Shown here one piece after another: positions 8,362 through 17,629 of a DNA stretch of 64,000 nt. Numbering within the stretch: the stretch's first letter is position 1; each line of letters starts with the position of its first letter. The notes under the pieces were generated by a model. The model did not search any database and was not told where the DNA came from. It saw nothing but the letters and a program-made list of their open reading frames with translations. The position numbers were made by a program, and so were the translations under genes. The stretch comes from Solwaraspora sp. WMMD1047 (GTDB taxonomy: Bacteria > Actinomycetota > Actinomycetes > Mycobacteriales > Micromonosporaceae). The DNA lies in assembly GCF_029626155.1 (NCBI RefSeq), contig NZ_JARUBL010000001.1, positions 6,104,501 to 6,168,500 on the forward strand, read 5' to 3'.

Positions 8362-9363
8362 ATGGCAGGTATGCGCATCGTGGTACTCAGCGGCGGCATC
8401 GGCGGCGCTCGCTTCCTGGCCGGCGTGCGGGCGTACGCCCGGACGGCGGGCGCCGACGTCACCGCCGTGGTGAATGTCGGCGACGACGTGATCCTGCACG
8501 GGCTGCGGATCTGCCCCGATCTGGACAGCGTGATGTACACCCTGGGCGGCGGCGCGGATCCGGAGCGTGGCTGGGGGCGGGCCGGCGAGACCTGGACGGT
8601 CAGCGGGGAGTTGGCCGCGTACGGCGCCGAACCGACCTGGTTCGGCCTGGGTGACCGGGATGTCGCCACCCATCTGGTGCGTACCACGATGCTCTCCGCC
8701 GGCTATCCGCTCTCGGCGGTGACCGAGGCGCTGGCCACCCGCTGGCAACCGGGGGTCCGGCTGCTGCCGGCGACCGACGACCGGCTGGAGACCCATGCGG
8801 TGGTGACGGTGCCCGAGGCGGAGCGCGCTGACGACGGGGCGGCGCAGCGGGCCATCCACTTCCAGGAGTGGTGGATCCGGCACCGCGGCGCCCTGCCCAC
8901 CCACCGGTTCGTCTTCGTCGGCGCCGACGCGGCGAAGCCGGCGCCCGGCGTACTCGACGCGCTGGCCGGCGCGGACCTGGTGCTGCTGGCGCCGAGCAAC
9001 CCGGTGGTGAGCATCGCCCCGATCCTGGCGGTCGCCGAGTTGCGGGATGCCCTGGTGTCCGGCCCGGCGCCGGTGGTGGGGGTGTCGCCGATCATCGACG
9101 GCGCGCCGGTCCGGGGGATGGCCGACCGGTGCCTGGCGGTGCTTGAGGTGCCCTGCACGGCGGCCGGCGTGGCCGGCCTCTACGGCGCGCGGGCCGACGG
9201 CGGGATCCTGGACGGTTGGCTGGTCGACGAGACGGACGCCCAGAGCGCGGTGCCGGGGGTGACCGTCCGGCCGGCGCCGCTCTGGATGACCGACGAGGCG
9301 GCCACGGTGGCGATGGTCCGGGCGGCCGTCGAGTTGGCCACCGACGGCGGGAGGTCGGCGTGA
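8362..9363 (+). CDS. fbiA: 2-phospho-L-lactate transferase (F420 biosynthesis)
   Basis: A 333-residue CofD/FbiA enzyme. It transfers the phospholactyl or phosphoenolpyruvyl group from the activated GDP donor to FO, giving F420-0 or dehydro-F420-0. The N-terminus reads [15 protein letters not shown], the family's nucleotide-binding loop, followed by [20 protein letters not shown], whose Asp residues bind the metal. [10 protein letters not shown] and GVSPIIDG are further family signatures. ATG 8362 is used; ATG 8371 three codons in is equally plausible. The stop overlaps the fbiB start (GTGA), so the pair is translationally coupled. Confidence 0.95.
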   Translation: MAGMRIVVLSGGIGGARFLAGVRAYARTAGADVTAVVNVGDDVILHGLRICPDLDSVMYTLGGGADPERGWGRAGETWTVSGELAAYGAEPTWFGLGDRDVATHLVRTTMLSAGYPLSAVTEALATRWQPGVRLLPATDDRLETHAVVTVPEAERADDGAAQRAIHFQEWWIRHRGALPTHRFVFVGADAAKPAPGVLDALAGADLVLLAPSNPVVSIAPILAVAELRDALVSGPAPVVGVSPIIDGAPVRGMADRCLAVLEVPCTAAGVAGLYGARADGGILDGWLVDETDAQSAVPGVTVRPAPLWMTDEAATVAMVRAAVELATDGGRSA

Positions 9364-10538
9364 GGCTGGAGGTGCTGCCGGTCCCCGGGATCGGGGAGAT
9401 CGTCGCGGGCGACGACCTGGCGGCCGTGATCGCGACCGCGGCGCCGTGGCTGCGCGACGGCGACGTGCTGGTGGTGACCAGCAAGATCGTCTCGAAGGCC
9501 GAGGGGCGGCTGGTGCCGATTCCGCCGGACGGGCCGGAACGCGACGCGGCCCGCGAGGAGATCCTCACCGCGGAGACCGCCCGCCCGGTGGCCCGGCGCG
9601 GCGGGACCCGGATCGTGCAGACCCAGCACGGCTTCGTGATGGCCTCGGCCGGCATCGACAACTCCAACGTCGACCGCGCCCACCTGGTGCTGCTGCCGAA
9701 GGACCCGGACGCGTCGGCCCGGGCGCTGCGCGCCGGCCTGCGCCAGCGGCCCGGCGTCGACGTGGCGGTCATCATCTCGGACACGATGGGCCGCCCGTGG
9801 CGTACCGGCCTCACCGACGTCGCCCTCGGGGTGGCCGGGATGCCGGCGATCCGCGACCACCGGGGCGAGGTCGACCCGTACGGCAACGAACTGCACGTCA
9901 CCCAGATGGCGGTGGTCGACGAGCTGGCCGGCGCGGCGGAGCTGGTGAAGGGGAAGAAGGACGGGGTGCCGGTGGCGGTGGTCCGCGGCTACCGCGGCGC
10001 GGCCGGACCGGACGACGGCACCGGGGCGCGCGCCCTGATCCGGGACGCGGAGCTGGACCTCTTCTCGCTTGGCACGGCGGAGGCGCGGGCCGAGGGCCTG
10101 CGAGCCGCCGCCACCCTCCCCGAGTCGCCCGCGGCCGGGACCGGCCCCGCACCGGCCGTCCTCGACCAACCGGTGGCCGTGCACCGGGCGATCGCCGCCG
10201 TGGCCGGGGCAGTGGCGCCCGGCACGCTGTTCACCCCGATCACCAACCCGGCGGTACGCGAAGAGCTGATCCGCCACCTGCCCGGCTGGCCCGCCGGCGC
10301 GACGGGCCTGCTCCGCTGCACGCCACCGTCGGCCGCCGAGCAGCCGCCGACTCCGCAGCCGCCGACTCCGCAGCCGCCGACTCAGCAGTCGCCGGACGGC
10401 CCGGCCGCGTCTCCGGCCGAGCTGATCCGGTTCGGCGCGGACCTGCACCGCCTACGCGCGGCCCTGGCCGCCGAGGGCCTGCCCTCGGCGGTGCTGACCA
10501 CCCCCGCCGTCACCGCCCTGGCCCTTTTCGCCGGCTGA
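9360..10538 (+). CDS. fbiB: coenzyme F420-0:L-glutamate ligase, lacking the C-terminal reductase domain
   Basis: 392 residues, starting at GTG 9360 inside the fbiA stop. Residues 1-245 form the CofE domain, which adds gamma-linked glutamates to F420-0: PGIGEI at the start, [15 protein letters not shown], the [10 protein letters not shown] metal/nucleotide site and [14 protein letters not shown]. In mycobacteria FbiB continues into an FMN-binding nitroreductase-like domain that reduces dehydro-F420-0. Here the remaining 145 residues show no Arg-rich FMN motif of that domain. They contain instead a short helical segment and a PPTPQ repeat (10345-10389). The reductase is therefore absent, degenerate or encoded elsewhere. 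Confidence 0.9.
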   Translation: MRLEVLPVPGIGEIVAGDDLAAVIATAAPWLRDGDVLVVTSKIVSKAEGRLVPIPPDGPERDAAREEILTAETARPVARRGGTRIVQTQHGFVMASAGIDNSNVDRAHLVLLPKDPDASARALRAGLRQRPGVDVAVIISDTMGRPWRTGLTDVALGVAGMPAIRDHRGEVDPYGNELHVTQMAVVDELAGAAELVKGKKDGVPVAVVRGYRGAAGPDDGTGARALIRDAELDLFSLGTAEARAEGLRAAATLPESPAAGTGPAPAVLDQPVAVHRAIAAVAGAVAPGTLFTPITNPAVREELIRHLPGWPAGATGLLRCTPPSAAEQPPTPQPPTPQPPTQQSPDGPAASPAELIRFGADLHRLRAALAAEGLPSAVLTTPAVTALALFAG

Positions 10539-10607
10539 TCCCGCCGGCGGCGCCGGCCCAACCGTCCGTGCGCGCCGGGCTGATCGCGTCGGGCTGGTCC
10601 GTGTCGG

Positions 10608-11756
10608 TCAGGGGCGGTCGACCAGGCGCATCGCCATGGTCGGCGCCTCGGCCATCACCGAGGTCGGGTTCGGCACGCCACCGGAACTCCAGGTGCCGGC
10701 CCAGCCGACCTGCACGCCCGGATAGAGCTCGACGATGTCACCGGGCTTGATCACCCGCGACTTCTGGTCGGCGAGCGGCAACCGCTCGGACTCCTCCATC
10801 GAACCCTGCGGCCGGACCCCGGAGCCGTTGGTGCTGACGTCCTGCGCCACCAGATCCCGGCCGCGCAGTTCGAACCGGACGTGGCTGCGGCTGATCCAGC
10901 GCCGGGCCTCGTCGGTGAGCCACTGGCCGAGCATGATGCCGTCGCCGCGCTCGGGTGCCCGGCCCACCACCACCGCCTGGTCGGCGGCGACCACGAACCG
11001 GCGCCGTATCTGACCACCGACCCGCACCGAGAGCACCTCGGTGCGGGGGCGCGGCCCGGCGTCGGTGAGCCGGGCGTCGTGCCGGGGGCAGGCGGGCGCA
11101 CCGGTGCGCAACGTGGGTGGCGGCTGCCCGCTGTCCCGGCGTTCGACCCGGGCCAGGTCGGCGAAGGCCCCACCGCCGCCGCCCCCGCCGTAGTGCGTGC
11201 AGCCCGACTCGGGGCAGTGCCACACCCGGGCGAGCAGGCGCAGCCCGTTTGCGGACGGCTCGGCGGGTGGCAGCGGTCCACCGCCACGGGGGACCAGGGC
11301 CGGGCCGCCGGCGGAGAGCACCGGGGCCAGTAGCCGGCCGGGTTGACTGGCCAGCCATCCGAACCGGTCCCGCATCCCGTCGAAGCGACCCCGGGTGATC
11401 ATCGGCAGGCCGAGCAGGTCGGCCAGTTCCAGCGCCCGGTCCGCCGGGTTGGTGAGGACCTCGACCAGCCCGTCGTCGGCCCAGCGGCGGACGACCATCC
11501 GCTCGTTCGAGGTGAGGTCGGCGTCGGAGAGCAGCGCCCGGTGCACCACCGGGTAGACCACGACGCCGTCCTCCTCCAGCAACCGGCCGAGCGCGTCGAT
11601 GACGATGCCCAGCCGCAACATGCTGGCGGGCCGACCGCCGTCCAGGTCGGCGAAGCGGACCACCTCGGCCAGGTCCAGCACGGCCCGAGCCAGTGCCGGG
11701 TCGGTGCAGACCCGGTCCTCGATCGCGTCGAGGACCTTGCTGATCTCGAATCTCAC
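10608..11756 (-). CDS. FHA-domain protein with a Cys/His motif
   Basis: 382 residues. The N-terminal 200 residues are mostly helical and unrecognised. A central segment has HCPESGC, a poly-Gly run and then CPRHDARL, which could bind one zinc. The C-terminus is a complete FHA (phospho-Thr binding) domain with VVGRAPERGD, the ISRSHVRF Ser/His pair and STNGSG. The start is GTG 11756, which overlaps the stop of the pterin dehydratase gene (GTGA); a longer ATG form would bury that gene. It is convergent with fbiB. It could read phosphorylated partners such as the repeat-tail protein at 7024-8271 (inference). Confidence 0.85.
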   Translation of the reverse strand: MRFEISKVLDAIEDRVCTDPALARAVLDLAEVVRFADLDGGRPASMLRLGIVIDALGRLLEEDGVVVYPVVHRALLSDADLTSNERMVVRRWADDGLVEVLTNPADRALELADLLGLPMITRGRFDGMRDRFGWLASQPGRLLAPVLSAGGPALVPRGGGPLPPAEPSANGLRLLARVWHCPESGCTHYGGGGGGGAFADLARVERRDSGQPPPTLRTGAPACPRHDARLTDAGPRPRTEVLSVRVGGQIRRRFVVAADQAVVVGRAPERGDGIMLGQWLTDEARRWISRSHVRFELRGRDLVAQDVSTNGSGVRPQGSMEESERLPLADQKSRVIKPGDIVELYPGVQVGWAGTWSSGGVPNPTSVMAEAPTMAMRLVDRP

Positions 11757-12046
11757 GACGCCGCCCGCACGATCTCGTCGATCCGGCGGGCCAGTTCCAG
11801 ATCCCGCCGGGTGGTGCCCCCGGCCGAATGGGTCGCGCACCGGAAGGTGACGGTGCGCCAACGGATGTCGATGTCGGGGTGGTGGTCGAGCTCCTCGGCG
11901 ACGACCGCGACCCGGTCGACGACCGCGATCGCCGCGGGGAAGCTGCCGAGTTCCACGGTGCGGCTGATGCTGGCCTGGTCGCCGGTCCAGTCGGTCAACC
12001 CGGCCAGCTCGCTCCGCACGGTCTCCGCCGTGAGCACGTCTGCCAT
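11753..12046 (-). CDS. pterin-4a-carbinolamine dehydratase
   Basis: A 97-residue dehydratase that recycles 4a-hydroxytetrahydropterin. The family signature is intact: LDHHPDIDIRW (H55, H56), the third active-site His in TFRCATHSAGG (H73), then TTRRDLELARRIDEI. The start is ATG 12046: a TAGGGT -10 hexamer sits exactly 7 nt upstream, so the mRNA is probably leaderless, and the longer Gly-rich extension is not needed. It overlaps the FHA gene by 4 nt, an unexpected partnership for a pterin enzyme. No aromatic amino acid hydroxylase is nearby. Confidence 0.93.
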   Translation of the reverse strand: MADVLTAETVRSELAGLTDWTGDQASISRTVELGSFPAAIAVVDRVAVVAEELDHHPDIDIRWRTVTFRCATHSAGGTTRRDLELARRIDEIVRAAS

Positions 12047-12053
12047 GGTCGAA

Positions 12054-12059
12054 ACCCTA
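12054..12059 (-). promoter_or_regulatory. -10 element of leaderless pterin dehydratase promoter
   Basis: The minus strand reads TAGGGT, then seven bases (TTCGACC), then the ATG at 12046. Confidence 0.55.
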
Positions 12060-12137
12060 CCGCCGGCCCACCCGGCCGCGCCGCCTGGCCAGCCCTCCGA
12101 CGCACCCCCTGGCCAGCCACGCGACGGCACCAGCCGG

Positions 12138-13187
12138 TCAGCCGCGCAGCGGGGCGCTGACGGTGTGCAGGTGCCGTAGCGCCTCCCGGTAGGAGTCGAC
12201 GAGCCCGGTCTCCTCGTACGGGATGCCCTGTTCCGCGCAGTACTGCTTGACCAGCGGCTGGGCCAGGCGCAGGTTGTTGCGCGGCATGCTCGGGAAGAGG
12301 TGGTGTTCGATCTGGTAGTTCAGCCCGCCGAGCGCGAAGTCGACCAGCCGGCCGCCCCGGATGTTGCGCGAGGTGAGGACCTGCTTGCGCAGGAAGTCCC
12401 AGTCGTCGTCCTCGGTCGGCATCGGCATGCCCTTGTGGTTCGGCGCGAACGACAGCCCCATGTAGAGGCCCCAGAGCCCCTGGTGGATGGCGATGAAGGC
12501 GATCGCCTTGACCGGCGAGAGCAGCGCGAAGATCACCCCGAGGTAGCCGACCGCGTGCGCCACCAGCAGGATGGCCTCGATCGCGCGGTGCCGCACCGGG
12601 GTCCGGAACCCGCCGCCCGGCTCCCGGGTGACGAGCGCCTGAACGCTCGCCACGTGCAGCGCGATCCCTTCCAGCAGCAACAGCGGGAAGAACAGGTACG
12701 CCTGCCGGCTGGCCAGCCGGCGGATGAAACCGCGGGTCTCCTCGGCCTGCTCACGGGTCCAGACCAGCACCCCGGCTCCGACGTCCGGGTCCTCGTCCTC
12801 GTGGTTGGGGTTGGCGTGGTGCCGGTTGTGCTTGTCGATCCACCAGCCGTAGCTGAGCCCGACGGCGAGGTTGCCGGCGAGCATCCCGGCGATCTCGCTG
12901 GTCCGCCGGCTGCGGAACATCTGGCGGTGGCCGGCGTCGTGGCCGAGGAAGGCCACCTGGGTGGTGGCGACGGCGAGGAAGACGGCGACGAGCGTCTGCC
13001 ACCAGGAGTCCCCGACCAGGGCGAAGGCGGTCCAGCCGGCGGCGAACAGCCCGCCGGTCAGCACGATCTTCGCCGCGTACCAGCCCGGCCGGCGTTGCAG
13101 CAGCCCCGCCCCCGCGACGCGCCGCGACAACTGTGCGTAGTCACTTCCTCGCCGTACCTCGGGTTCGGCAACCGCGCTGACAGTCAT
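12138..13187 (-). CDS. membrane fatty acid desaturase
   Basis: A 349-residue acyl-lipid desaturase of the membrane di-iron class. The three His boxes are present: HDAGH (83-87), HNRHH (120-124) and a C-terminal IEHHLFP box. Between them are four to five hydrophobic segments. It should introduce a cis double bond into membrane acyl chains using a ferredoxin-type electron donor, and is related to DesA3-like and linoleoyl-CoA desaturase-like actinobacterial enzymes. The start is ATG 13187, behind GAGGAG; the in-frame upstream extension is basic and lacks a ribosome site. The gene is probably monocistronic, as a strong hairpin separates it from the upstream gene. Confidence 0.93.
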   Translation of the reverse strand: MTVSAVAEPEVRRGSDYAQLSRRVAGAGLLQRRPGWYAAKIVLTGGLFAAGWTAFALVGDSWWQTLVAVFLAVATTQVAFLGHDAGHRQMFRSRRTSEIAGMLAGNLAVGLSYGWWIDKHNRHHANPNHEDEDPDVGAGVLVWTREQAEETRGFIRRLASRQAYLFFPLLLLEGIALHVASVQALVTREPGGGFRTPVRHRAIEAILLVAHAVGYLGVIFALLSPVKAIAFIAIHQGLWGLYMGLSFAPNHKGMPMPTEDDDWDFLRKQVLTSRNIRGGRLVDFALGGLNYQIEHHLFPSMPRNNLRLAQPLVKQYCAEQGIPYEETGLVDSYREALRHLHTVSAPLRG

Positions 13188-13305
13188 CGCTCCTCGATTC
13201 CGCCGGCGCCTGACCGACTTCTCCCGCATTTTCACCGCGCACCAGACGCGCGCCGTGATCTCCAAGTCTCCGGAGCGGGGTAGCTGTCAGTAACCCTGGA
13301 CGCCC

Positions 13306-13343
13306 CCCGAAGCGGGGTAGGGCTGGCCCTACCCCGCTTCGGG
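13306..13343 (-). terminator. 17-bp perfect hairpin terminator
   Basis: Arms 13306-13322 and 13327-13343 are perfectly complementary around a CTGG loop. It lies about 80 nt after the stop of the SCO7613-type gene and before the desaturase, so it should end that transcript. No U-tract is seen, as is usual in actinomycetes. Confidence 0.75.
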
Positions 13344-13422
13344 CACCCCGCTCCCCCCGCGGGATGCGTCCGACGGTCCGCCGCCCCCCAGCGGCGTGGG
13401 GCGACCGTCGGAGGTCGTCGGA

Positions 13423-16400
13423 TCAGGTCATCCGGCCGACCGCCGAACGCAGCCGGGCCACGTCCCGGCGGCGGCGCTCGTAGGTGGTCGCCAGCCCGAT
13501 CAACGCGAACCCGCCGGCCGCCAGGAACGCCCACCGGGGCAGCCGGTCCCAGACGATGACCAGCTCGTAGCAGGCCAGCACGGCCAGGGTCCCGCCGGCC
13601 AGCACGACCGGCGCCTGGCGCCGCCAGCGGGCCCCGAGCAGCACCGCGACCAGCGCGCCGGCACCCAGCAGCAGCCGCCGCCACGGCTGCTCCCCCGCCG
13701 CGAGCACCGAGGCGAGGCTCGGCAACAGCGCGGCCGCCAGCCCTGGCCCGTACCCGATCCAGCTGTTCAACCCAGGCCAGGTCCGGACCGCGAACCAGCC
13801 GGCCAGCAGCCCCAGCCCGGCGGCCGGCAGGGTGTACGCCTCCAGCACCGCGACGTCACCGGCGGCGAGCAGCAGCCACGCGCCGGCCAGCTCGGCGCCG
13901 GCGGCGACGGCCGCGAAGACCCAGCGTCGGCCGGCCGACTCCCCCGGCCGCAGCGCGCTGAGCCCGAGCGCCACTCCCCAGAGGGTGCAGATGACGGCGG
14001 CGTACCGCAGGTGTCCGGTGGTCAGCAGCAGCGCGACCACCGCTCCGGCGTGGCCGGCGGCCGCCAGCGCGGTGGCCTCCACCGGCCGGCGACTGCGCAG
14101 GGCGGTCCCGGCGGCCAGCACGACGGCGGCGACGGCGAGCACCGCCAGGGCGGCCACCCGCAGCGGCAGGTCCGCCGCCCGGCTCGCGGCGACCGCGAGC
14201 AGCATCCCGGCGGCGGCCGCCGCCAGAGCGCCGGCGACCCGGGCGAGTCCGGTCCGGGCGGCGGCGCCGATGGTCGCGGTGACCGCGACCGCCGCCCCGA
14301 GCGCGGTCAGGCTGCTCGCCGGGGTGGCCTGCAGGCCGGCCAGCCCGCCGCCGACCAGCGCCAGGCCGAGCGGCACGGTCACCGGCGCGGTCCGGGCGCC
14401 GCGGGCCGGCACCGTCGCGGCGAACAGGCAGCCGAGGCCGCTGGCGAGGGCCACCGCCGGCACCGTCGGCCAGCCGGCACCGAGCGCGGCCAGCCCGGCC
14501 AGCACCGCCACCAGACCAACCGGCAACGCCGCCAGGCCGACCCCGATCCGGGTACGCCGCGCGAGCCAGCCGGCGACGCCGGCCACCACGGTCAGGATGC
14601 CGAGCGCGGCCGCCGCGTCGGCCCGGATCGGCACCACGATGGGCGCCAGGCCGACCCCCTCCGGCGCCCCGGCCCAGATCTCGCCCAGCCATCCGTACGG
14701 CGCCAGCAGCAGTCCGGCGGCCGCCGGTACGACCACGAAGGCGACCCGCAGCAGCAGCCCGACCCCGGCCGCGAACAGCAGCACCCCGCCGGCCTCGATC
14801 GGCGAAGTCGTGCCGGACACGATCGGTCTGGTCGACCGGTGCGGGCCGACCACTAGCAGCGCCACGGCGACCGCGAGCAGCCCGACGGCCGCGTAGCTGC
14901 CGGCCGGCTCGGCCAGCCCGGCCGCGCTGGGCGCCAGGCCGGTGACAAGCGCGCAGAGCGCGACGGCCGCGCCCGCGTACGACCGGTAGGCCGGCCACCA
15001 GCGACGGACGGCGACCAGCGCGCCGACCAGCAGCATCGCGGCGGTGAGCGCGGCCCGGCTCTGCCACCAGGGGGCCGCGCCGCCGGTGTGCAGCGCGGCC
15101 ACCGCCACGGCCGGCGCGGCGGTGAACGCGACGCCCAGCCAGACCCCGCCGATGACCCGCCGCCGCCCATCAGCCGTCCCAGCATGGGCCGCCCCGACCG
15201 ACGCGGGACCGACCGGAGCAGAGCCGACCGACGCGGGACCGACCGCAGCAGAGCCTGCCGGACCAGAGCCGACCGGAGCGGGAACGGCCGGAGCGGGAAC
15301 GGCCGGGCCGGAGGTGGCCAGGGCGACGGGGATCTGGCGGCCCTGGCCGGCGAGCGCGGCGGCAGCGAGGCCGAGCAGGCTCAGCGCCGCCAGTGCCACG
15401 GTGGCGGCCGCCGGGCGGGCGAACGCCACCAGCACCGCGTGCCCGGCCAGTGCCGCACCGGTCACCGCGGCCAGCACCGGCAGCAGCGACCGCCGGCCGG
15501 GGTGCCGGGCCGCGCCGAGCACCAGCGGGACGGCCAGCGCGAACTCCAGCGCGGCCAGCGCCCAGAACGGCAGCGCCACGGCGGCCGGTACGGCCAGCAC
15601 GGTCATCGCCCCGCCGACCAGTGCCGTCGGCAACCGGCCGGCGGCCGGCAGGAGGAGCACGAACGCGGTGGCCACCAGCGGCACCGCCACGGTCAGCTGC
15701 CAGTCGAAGAGGTCCACCGGGTCGGTCGCCGCCCGGCCGGCCGGCAGCGACCGGACGGCCACCACGGCGGCGACGGCCAACGCCATCGCGCCGACGGTGA
15801 CCGCCAACGGGCTGGCGAGCAGCAGCCCGCCGGCCCGGTGGCCGGGTCGGATCGCGGCGGGGAGCAGCGGAGCCGCCCCGGCCACCGCCGCCGCGAGCAG
15901 GGCGACGATCGCCGCGGCGGCGACCAGCAGGGGCCAGTCCGTCTCGGCGACCGGCCGGATCGCTGCCGCGCCCAGGGTGATCACCAGCAGCGCACCGGCG
16001 ATGGCCTGCGGCACGGGCTGCCGAACCAGCACGGCTCCAGCCAGGATCAGCAGGACGACAAGCAGCAGCGGTCCGCCGCTGAGTATCGCCGCCGGACCGG
16101 GTCCGGCGGCGACCAACAGGGCGACCAGTCCGTAGGCGCCGGCCACCAGCAGCGCCAACCCGTGGCCGGACCAGGCCACGGCCTGTCGGGCGAGTCGTAT
16201 CCCGCGCGGTTGCCCGGCGACGGCCGGGTCCTGCGCGGTCGTCGGCTCCGGAGCCACCGTCTCGGGCGGCGGTCCCGGTTCCCCCATCACCGGGCCGGCC
16301 GGGCGGCGGCGCAGCAGACCGACGACCGCCAGGTCTGCCGCGGCGACCGCCGCGAAGACCAGCGCCCAGCCGGACACCCCCGGGTCCAGCTCCACCACCA

Positions 16401-17211
16401 GCAGCGGCAGCACCGGCTGCGCGGCAAGGAAGGCGGCGAACCACGGGGTGGCCAGCCGGGTCGCCAGGCCGTAGCCACCCGCTATCGCCGCGCTGGCCCC
16501 CCCGGCCAGCGCGGCGTAGCGGGTGCCCGGCCAGTCGGCCACCCCGAACAGGTCGACGCTCCAGACGGCGTAGCCGTCGAGGACCACCAGGAGCAGCCCG
16601 AGGGCCGCGAAGGTCTCGGCAGTGGCGGTGAGCCCTCGCCACCGGGCCAGCAGCGGCGCGGCCAGAGCGAGCGCGGTGAGGACGGCGAGGATGGTGGCCC
16701 GGCCGGCGATCCCCACCGTGGACCAGGCGACCACCGTGAAGATGATGGCGGCGACGCCGACCAGCAGGCCGCCGAGGATGAACAGCACGTTCTGCACGGT
16801 GCGGGTCGACGCCTCGGGCCGGACGGTAGCCGCCGCACCGGAACCGGGACCGGAACCGGGAGCCGGCGCGGTGGTCCGCCCGGCCACGGGCGCGGGCACC
16901 GACGCCGGGATACCCGTTTGCGCCGGCTCCGGCTGGGTGCGAGCGGCCGATCGGCTGGCGAGGACGGCGGCGCGTACCTGGGCGGCCAGTTCGTCGCGGC
17001 GCCGCTGGGTGTCCCGCAGGGTCGCGGCCAGCGCCGCGTACGCCTGCCGGGCCTGCTCGACCCGACCGGTCAGCCCGACGATCTCGGCGTCGAGCCGGAC
17101 CACCTCCGCCGCGGCCGGGTCCGGCGGCCGCCGGCAGCGCGGGCAACCGGCGGCCAGGCTGGCCGGGCCGCCGCAGGCCGGACACGGGTACGCGTTCGCT
17201 GAAACCGTCAC
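13423..17211 (-). CDS. giant SCO7613-type polytopic membrane protein with N-terminal zinc ribbon
   Basis: About 1262 residues. The N-terminus is a zinc ribbon (CPACGGPASLAAGCPRC), followed by a coiled coil of about 50 residues (LDAEIVGLTGRVEQARQ) and a Pro/Ala-rich linker. The rest is dozens of Ala/Leu/Val-rich transmembrane helices, matching the actinobacterial SCO7613 C-terminal-domain membrane proteins. Their function is unknown; the size and helix count suggest a transporter or flippase-like role, which is inference. A cytoplasmic loop at about 15180-15310 carries imperfect repeats of Gly-Pro-Ala-Ser-Val. The start is taken as GTG 17211, just before the zinc ribbon; no strong ribosome site is visible, so it is not certain. 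Confidence 0.8.
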   Translation of the reverse strand: MTVSANAYPCPACGGPASLAAGCPRCRRPPDPAAAEVVRLDAEIVGLTGRVEQARQAYAALAATLRDTQRRRDELAAQVRAAVLASRSAARTQPEPAQTGIPASVPAPVAGRTTAPAPGSGPGSGAAATVRPEASTRTVQNVLFILGGLLVGVAAIIFTVVAWSTVGIAGRATILAVLTALALAAPLLARWRGLTATAETFAALGLLLVVLDGYAVWSVDLFGVADWPGTRYAALAGGASAAIAGGYGLATRLATPWFAAFLAAQPVLPLLVVELDPGVSGWALVFAAVAAADLAVVGLLRRRPAGPVMGEPGPPPETVAPEPTTAQDPAVAGQPRGIRLARQAVAWSGHGLALLVAGAYGLVALLVAAGPGPAAILSGGPLLLVVLLILAGAVLVRQPVPQAIAGALLVITLGAAAIRPVAETDWPLLVAAAAIVALLAAAVAGAAPLLPAAIRPGHRAGGLLLASPLAVTVGAMALAVAAVVAVRSLPAGRAATDPVDLFDWQLTVAVPLVATAFVLLLPAAGRLPTALVGGAMTVLAVPAAVALPFWALAALEFALAVPLVLGAARHPGRRSLLPVLAAVTGAALAGHAVLVAFARPAAATVALAALSLLGLAAAALAGQGRQIPVALATSGPAVPAPAVPAPVGSGPAGSAAVGPASVGSAPVGPASVGAAHAGTADGRRRVIGGVWLGVAFTAAPAVAVAALHTGGAAPWWQSRAALTAAMLLVGALVAVRRWWPAYRSYAGAAVALCALVTGLAPSAAGLAEPAGSYAAVGLLAVAVALLVVGPHRSTRPIVSGTTSPIEAGGVLLFAAGVGLLLRVAFVVVPAAAGLLLAPYGWLGEIWAGAPEGVGLAPIVVPIRADAAAALGILTVVAGVAGWLARRTRIGVGLAALPVGLVAVLAGLAALGAGWPTVPAVALASGLGCLFAATVPARGARTAPVTVPLGLALVGGGLAGLQATPASSLTALGAAVAVTATIGAAARTGLARVAGALAAAAAGMLLAVAASRAADLPLRVAALAVLAVAAVVLAAGTALRSRRPVEATALAAAGHAGAVVALLLTTGHLRYAAVICTLWGVALGLSALRPGESAGRRWVFAAVAAGAELAGAWLLLAAGDVAVLEAYTLPAAGLGLLAGWFAVRTWPGLNSWIGYGPGLAAALLPSLASVLAAGEQPWRRLLLGAGALVAVLLGARWRRQAPVVLAGGTLAVLACYELVIVWDRLPRWAFLAAGGFALIGLATTYERRRRDVARLRSAVGRMT
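15180..15310 (-). repeat. imperfect tandem repeats inside the SCO7613-type gene
   Basis: Repeats of about 15-30 bp built from GACCGACGCGGGACC and GACCGGAGCAGAGCC encode a Gly/Pro/Ala/Val-rich loop. They are in frame and probably length-variable. Confidence 0.55.
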
Positions 17212-17281
17212 GAGGACATAGTTTCGCCTGGTCGGCGCCGCGCACAGAGTGCGCGTACTCAATAATCCCGCGGCGGGAGGA

Positions 17282-17602
17282 TCAGGATCGGGTCTGGTCG
17301 TGCACCCAGGCCGAGTAGTCCGGATTGCCGACCTCGACCCAGTTGACGATGATCTCCGGCACCTCGTACGGATGGTTGCCTCGGATCTGGGCGACAAGTG
17401 CCTCCACCCGGTCCGGGGCGGTCTTGAACTGCACCGACCACTCCCTGGTGGTCTCCATCCGCGACTGCCACCAGTACGTGCTGTCCACCGGGCCGCCGAC
17501 CTGCGCGCAGGCCGCCAGGCGTCCGGCGACCGCCGCGGCGGCGAGGACATCGGCCACCGAACGGGAGTCAACCACCGTCATCACGACGCAGATCTGGTCC
17601 AC
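17282..17602 (-). CDS. cutA: divalent-cation tolerance protein CutA
   Basis: A 106-residue trimeric CutA1 protein. Signatures: the N-terminal strand CVVMTVVDS, AGRLAACAQV, STYWWQSRMETTREW and the C-terminal YEVPEIIVNW. The family has been linked to copper tolerance, but its physiological role remains unclear. GTG 17602 is chosen because TAGGGT lies exactly 7 nt upstream, giving a leaderless transcript; GTG 17611 is inside that spacing. The acyltransferase stop is only 27 nt upstream, so read-through from 17630-18634 is also possible. Confidence 0.9.
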   Translation of the reverse strand: MDQICVVMTVVDSRSVADVLAAAAVAGRLAACAQVGGPVDSTYWWQSRMETTREWSVQFKTAPDRVEALVAQIRGNHPYEVPEIIVNWVEVGNPDYSAWVHDQTRS

Positions 17603-17609
17603 GCCGGGC

Positions 17610-17615
17610 ACCCTA
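17610..17615 (-). promoter_or_regulatory. -10 element of leaderless cutA promoter
   Basis: TAGGGT on the minus strand, then seven bases, then GTG 17602. It lies in the short gap after the acyltransferase stop. Confidence 0.45.
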
Positions 17616-17629
17616 CTGCCTGGCCGACC

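Noticed and set aside
8272-8904. N-terminal extension of the repeat-tail membrane protein
   Set aside because: It would lie antisense to fbiA and lacks a ribosome site; TTG 8271 follows GGGGGAG.
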